Below, in pieces: positions 25,136 through 26,539 of a stretch of DNA of 26,539 nt (positions are counted from its first letter, which is position 1; the number at the start of each line of letters is the position of its first letter). This stretch comes from Anaerolineales bacterium (lineage in GTDB: Bacteria > Chloroflexota > Anaerolineae > 4572-78 > J111). The DNA lies in assembly GCA_012032575.1 (NCBI GenBank), contig JAAUSP010000025.1, positions 1-26,539 on the forward strand, given 5' to 3'. Made by a program: the position numbers and the translations under genes. The notes under the pieces were generated by a model. It had not been told where the DNA came from, made no database searches, and worked only from the letters and a program-made list of their open reading frames with translations.

Positions 25136-25816
25136 ATGCGCCTCCTGGTTGTTGAAGATGAAGCCCGAATAGCCCGCTTCTTAAAAAAGGGACTGGAAGA
25201 AGAAAGTTACGCCGTGGATGTAGCCGGCGATGGTCCGGCGGCTTTGGATTGGGTGGCTGGAGCAAATTACGACCTGATCTTGCTGGATGTCATGCTGCCC
25301 GGTCTGAACGGCTTTGAAGTGTGCCGCCTCTTACGGCAGCGCGGTGTCGCTACGCCTATCCTTATGCTCACCGCCCGCGACGAGGTGGATGACCGGGTTA
25401 TGGGCCTGGACGCCGGGGCGGATGATTATCTGCCCAAGCCCTTTGCTTTTAAGGAACTGCTGGCTCGTCTGCGGGCGCTCACCCGCCGAACGACCGTAGC
25501 GGCTACCCCGGAAACGGTGTTGAAGCTGGCCGATTTGACTCTCGATACCATCACCCACCGGGCCAGACGAGGCGAGCGCGAGATTGACCTGACGGCTAAA
25601 GAGTATGCTCTGTTGGAGTACCTGCTACGACACGCCCACCGCCCGCTTAGCCGGACTCTCATCCGGGAGAGTATTTGGGGCTACGATTACTACGGCGCGT
25701 CCAATGTGGTGGATGTGTATGTGCGCCATTTGCGCCAAAAATTAGAGGCAAATGGAGAACCGCCGCTTATTCACACCGTGCGCGGGGTAGGTTACAAAGC
25801 CGATGAGGCCGAATGA
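25136..25816 (+). CDS. OmpR-family response regulator
   Basis: A canonical 226-aa regulator. Receiver (about 1-118): acidic pocket E7/D8 (LLVVEDEA), phosphoacceptor D51 (ILLDVMLPGLNGFE), T79 and K101 (DYLPKPFAF). Winged-helix DNA-binding domain (about 128-222): DLTAKEYALLEYLLRH, NVVDVYVRHLRQKLE and HTVRGVGYKA. It is closest in style to the CusR/QseB-like group. The stop overlaps the kinase start as ATGA. It is probably autoregulated through the TTCAT repeats upstream and probably translated from a leaderless transcript. Confidence 0.94.
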   Translation: MRLLVVEDEARIARFLKKGLEEESYAVDVAGDGPAALDWVAGANYDLILLDVMLPGLNGFEVCRLLRQRGVATPILMLTARDEVDDRVMGLDAGADDYLPKPFAFKELLARLRALTRRTTVAATPETVLKLADLTLDTITHRARRGEREIDLTAKEYALLEYLLRHAHRPLSRTLIRESIWGYDYYGASNVVDVYVRHLRQKLEANGEPPLIHTVRGVGYKADEAE

Positions 25817-26539
25817 ACATTCGCCTTCGCCTGACTCTGTGGTATACGACTGTACTGGTTTTGATCCTGCTTGTTTTTGGGGCAGCCGTTTATGTCGGCT
25901 TGAGTCGCAGCTTGATATCTACATTGGACAACCATTTGCAGCGTGAAGCCGGTCAACTGATTGGCGGGCTGAATTTTGGAGTTGAAGGTGAGGACGAACA
26001 TGAAGAAGAGCACGAACGAGAACACCGGAATAACCAACTTTCATTGAGGTACCGGCCCGAAGATGGTGTTTTATGGCGCGTGCTTGACGCTCAGGGCCGG
26101 CCGGTAATTGATCCGGGTTATCTTAGCAGTATTTCTATAGACCCCAGTCTTATCACTTCAGACTATGCTCATTTTGAATACACTACCCTGGCGAGCGGTG
26201 TCCCCCTGCGTCTCTACAATGTCCCTTTTGTCATCGAAGGGCGGGGGGCCGGGATGGTGCAGGTGGCTGAAAGTTAACGCTCACATCCAGGAAGTGGAAC
26301 TGCGGCTGATCTGGCTGCTTGGCCTGGGTATCCCTTTTACATTGATAGCGGCCAGCGCCGGGGGCTGGTTTTTGGCTGGCCGCGCCCTTAACCCCATTGA
26401 CCGGATTACCCGCGCCGCCCAACAAATCAGCGCCGACGATCTGCACCAGCGTCTCGACCTCAACCTGCCCAATGATGAAGTGGGCCGGCTGGCCGTTACC
26501 TTTGACGAGATGTTGGCCCGGCTGGAGGGTGGATTTGAG
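25813..26539 (+). CDS. Membrane sensor histidine kinase, N-terminal part (frame change, runs off right edge)
   Basis: Transmembrane helix 1 (about 10-30) is followed by an extracytoplasmic sensor region, a second helix (about residues 164-188) and a HAMP domain (ALNPIDRITRAAQQISADDL, NDEVGRLAVTFDEML). The HisKA and ATPase parts lie beyond the window. The sensor holds an acidic/His segment, EDEHEEEHEREH (residues 60-71), with H63, H67 and H71 at i, i+4, i+8, which could bind metal. The frame closes at 26275-26277 (AGTTAACG). Reading continues without stops in the next frame from NAHIQEVELRLIW, which fits one extra base or two missing bases near 26274. The overlap with the regulator makes them a two-component pair. 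Confidence 0.85.

Overview
The window is a gene-dense bacterial segment carrying a core cell-shape and division cluster flanked by signalling, translation and redox genes. Several traits suggest a member of the Chloroflexota, probably Anaerolineae- or Caldilineae-like: lipoproteins with Pro/Thr/Glu-rich linkers, a class III cyclase fused to an AAA/STAND ATPase and TPR tail, tiny Flp-type pilins, and intergenic low-complexity repeat hairpins. That assignment is an inference from gene style. No rRNA, tRNA, CRISPR array or transposase was seen.

Minus-strand block (1-6255): a multidomain adenylate cyclase/ATPase/TPR protein is translationally coupled (GTGA overlap) to tilS, the tRNA-Ile lysidine synthase. 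Next come an OmpR-type regulator with a degenerate receiver and its own promoter, then a lipoprotein 3 bp downstream that runs off the left edge. Divergent promoters for the cyclase and mreB lie in 6256-6547.

Plus-strand core (6548-16600): mreB-mreC-mreD-mrdA(PBP2)-minC-minD-minE-rodA, a small four-helix membrane protein, then gltX. This joins the elongasome (MreBCD, PBP2, RodA) to the Min septum-placement system. mreD has no ATG/GTG/TTG at its natural N-terminus and appears to start at an AUU with a good Shine-Dalgarno. mrdA may be leaderless and carries an acidic linker plus a beta-rich C-terminal domain. Several junctions hold short-word repeat palindromes.

Right part (16707-26539): glnS, a membrane-anchored DsbA-like thioredoxin, and two tandem 48-aa Flp pilins separated by a terminator. 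A YyaL/DUF255 protein lies on the minus strand. It is followed by a DUF4177-like small protein coupled to a lipoprotein PQQ-type sugar dehydrogenase, a REC-HisKA-HATPase hybrid kinase, and an OmpR regulator/sensor kinase pair that is cut by the right edge.

Six single-base deletions, several in homopolymers, break otherwise full-length genes: cyclase, mrdA, gltX twice and yyaL twice. A seventh frame change lies in the last kinase. Because gltX is essential, sequencing or assembly error is the likeliest cause, so coordinates below span the restored genes.
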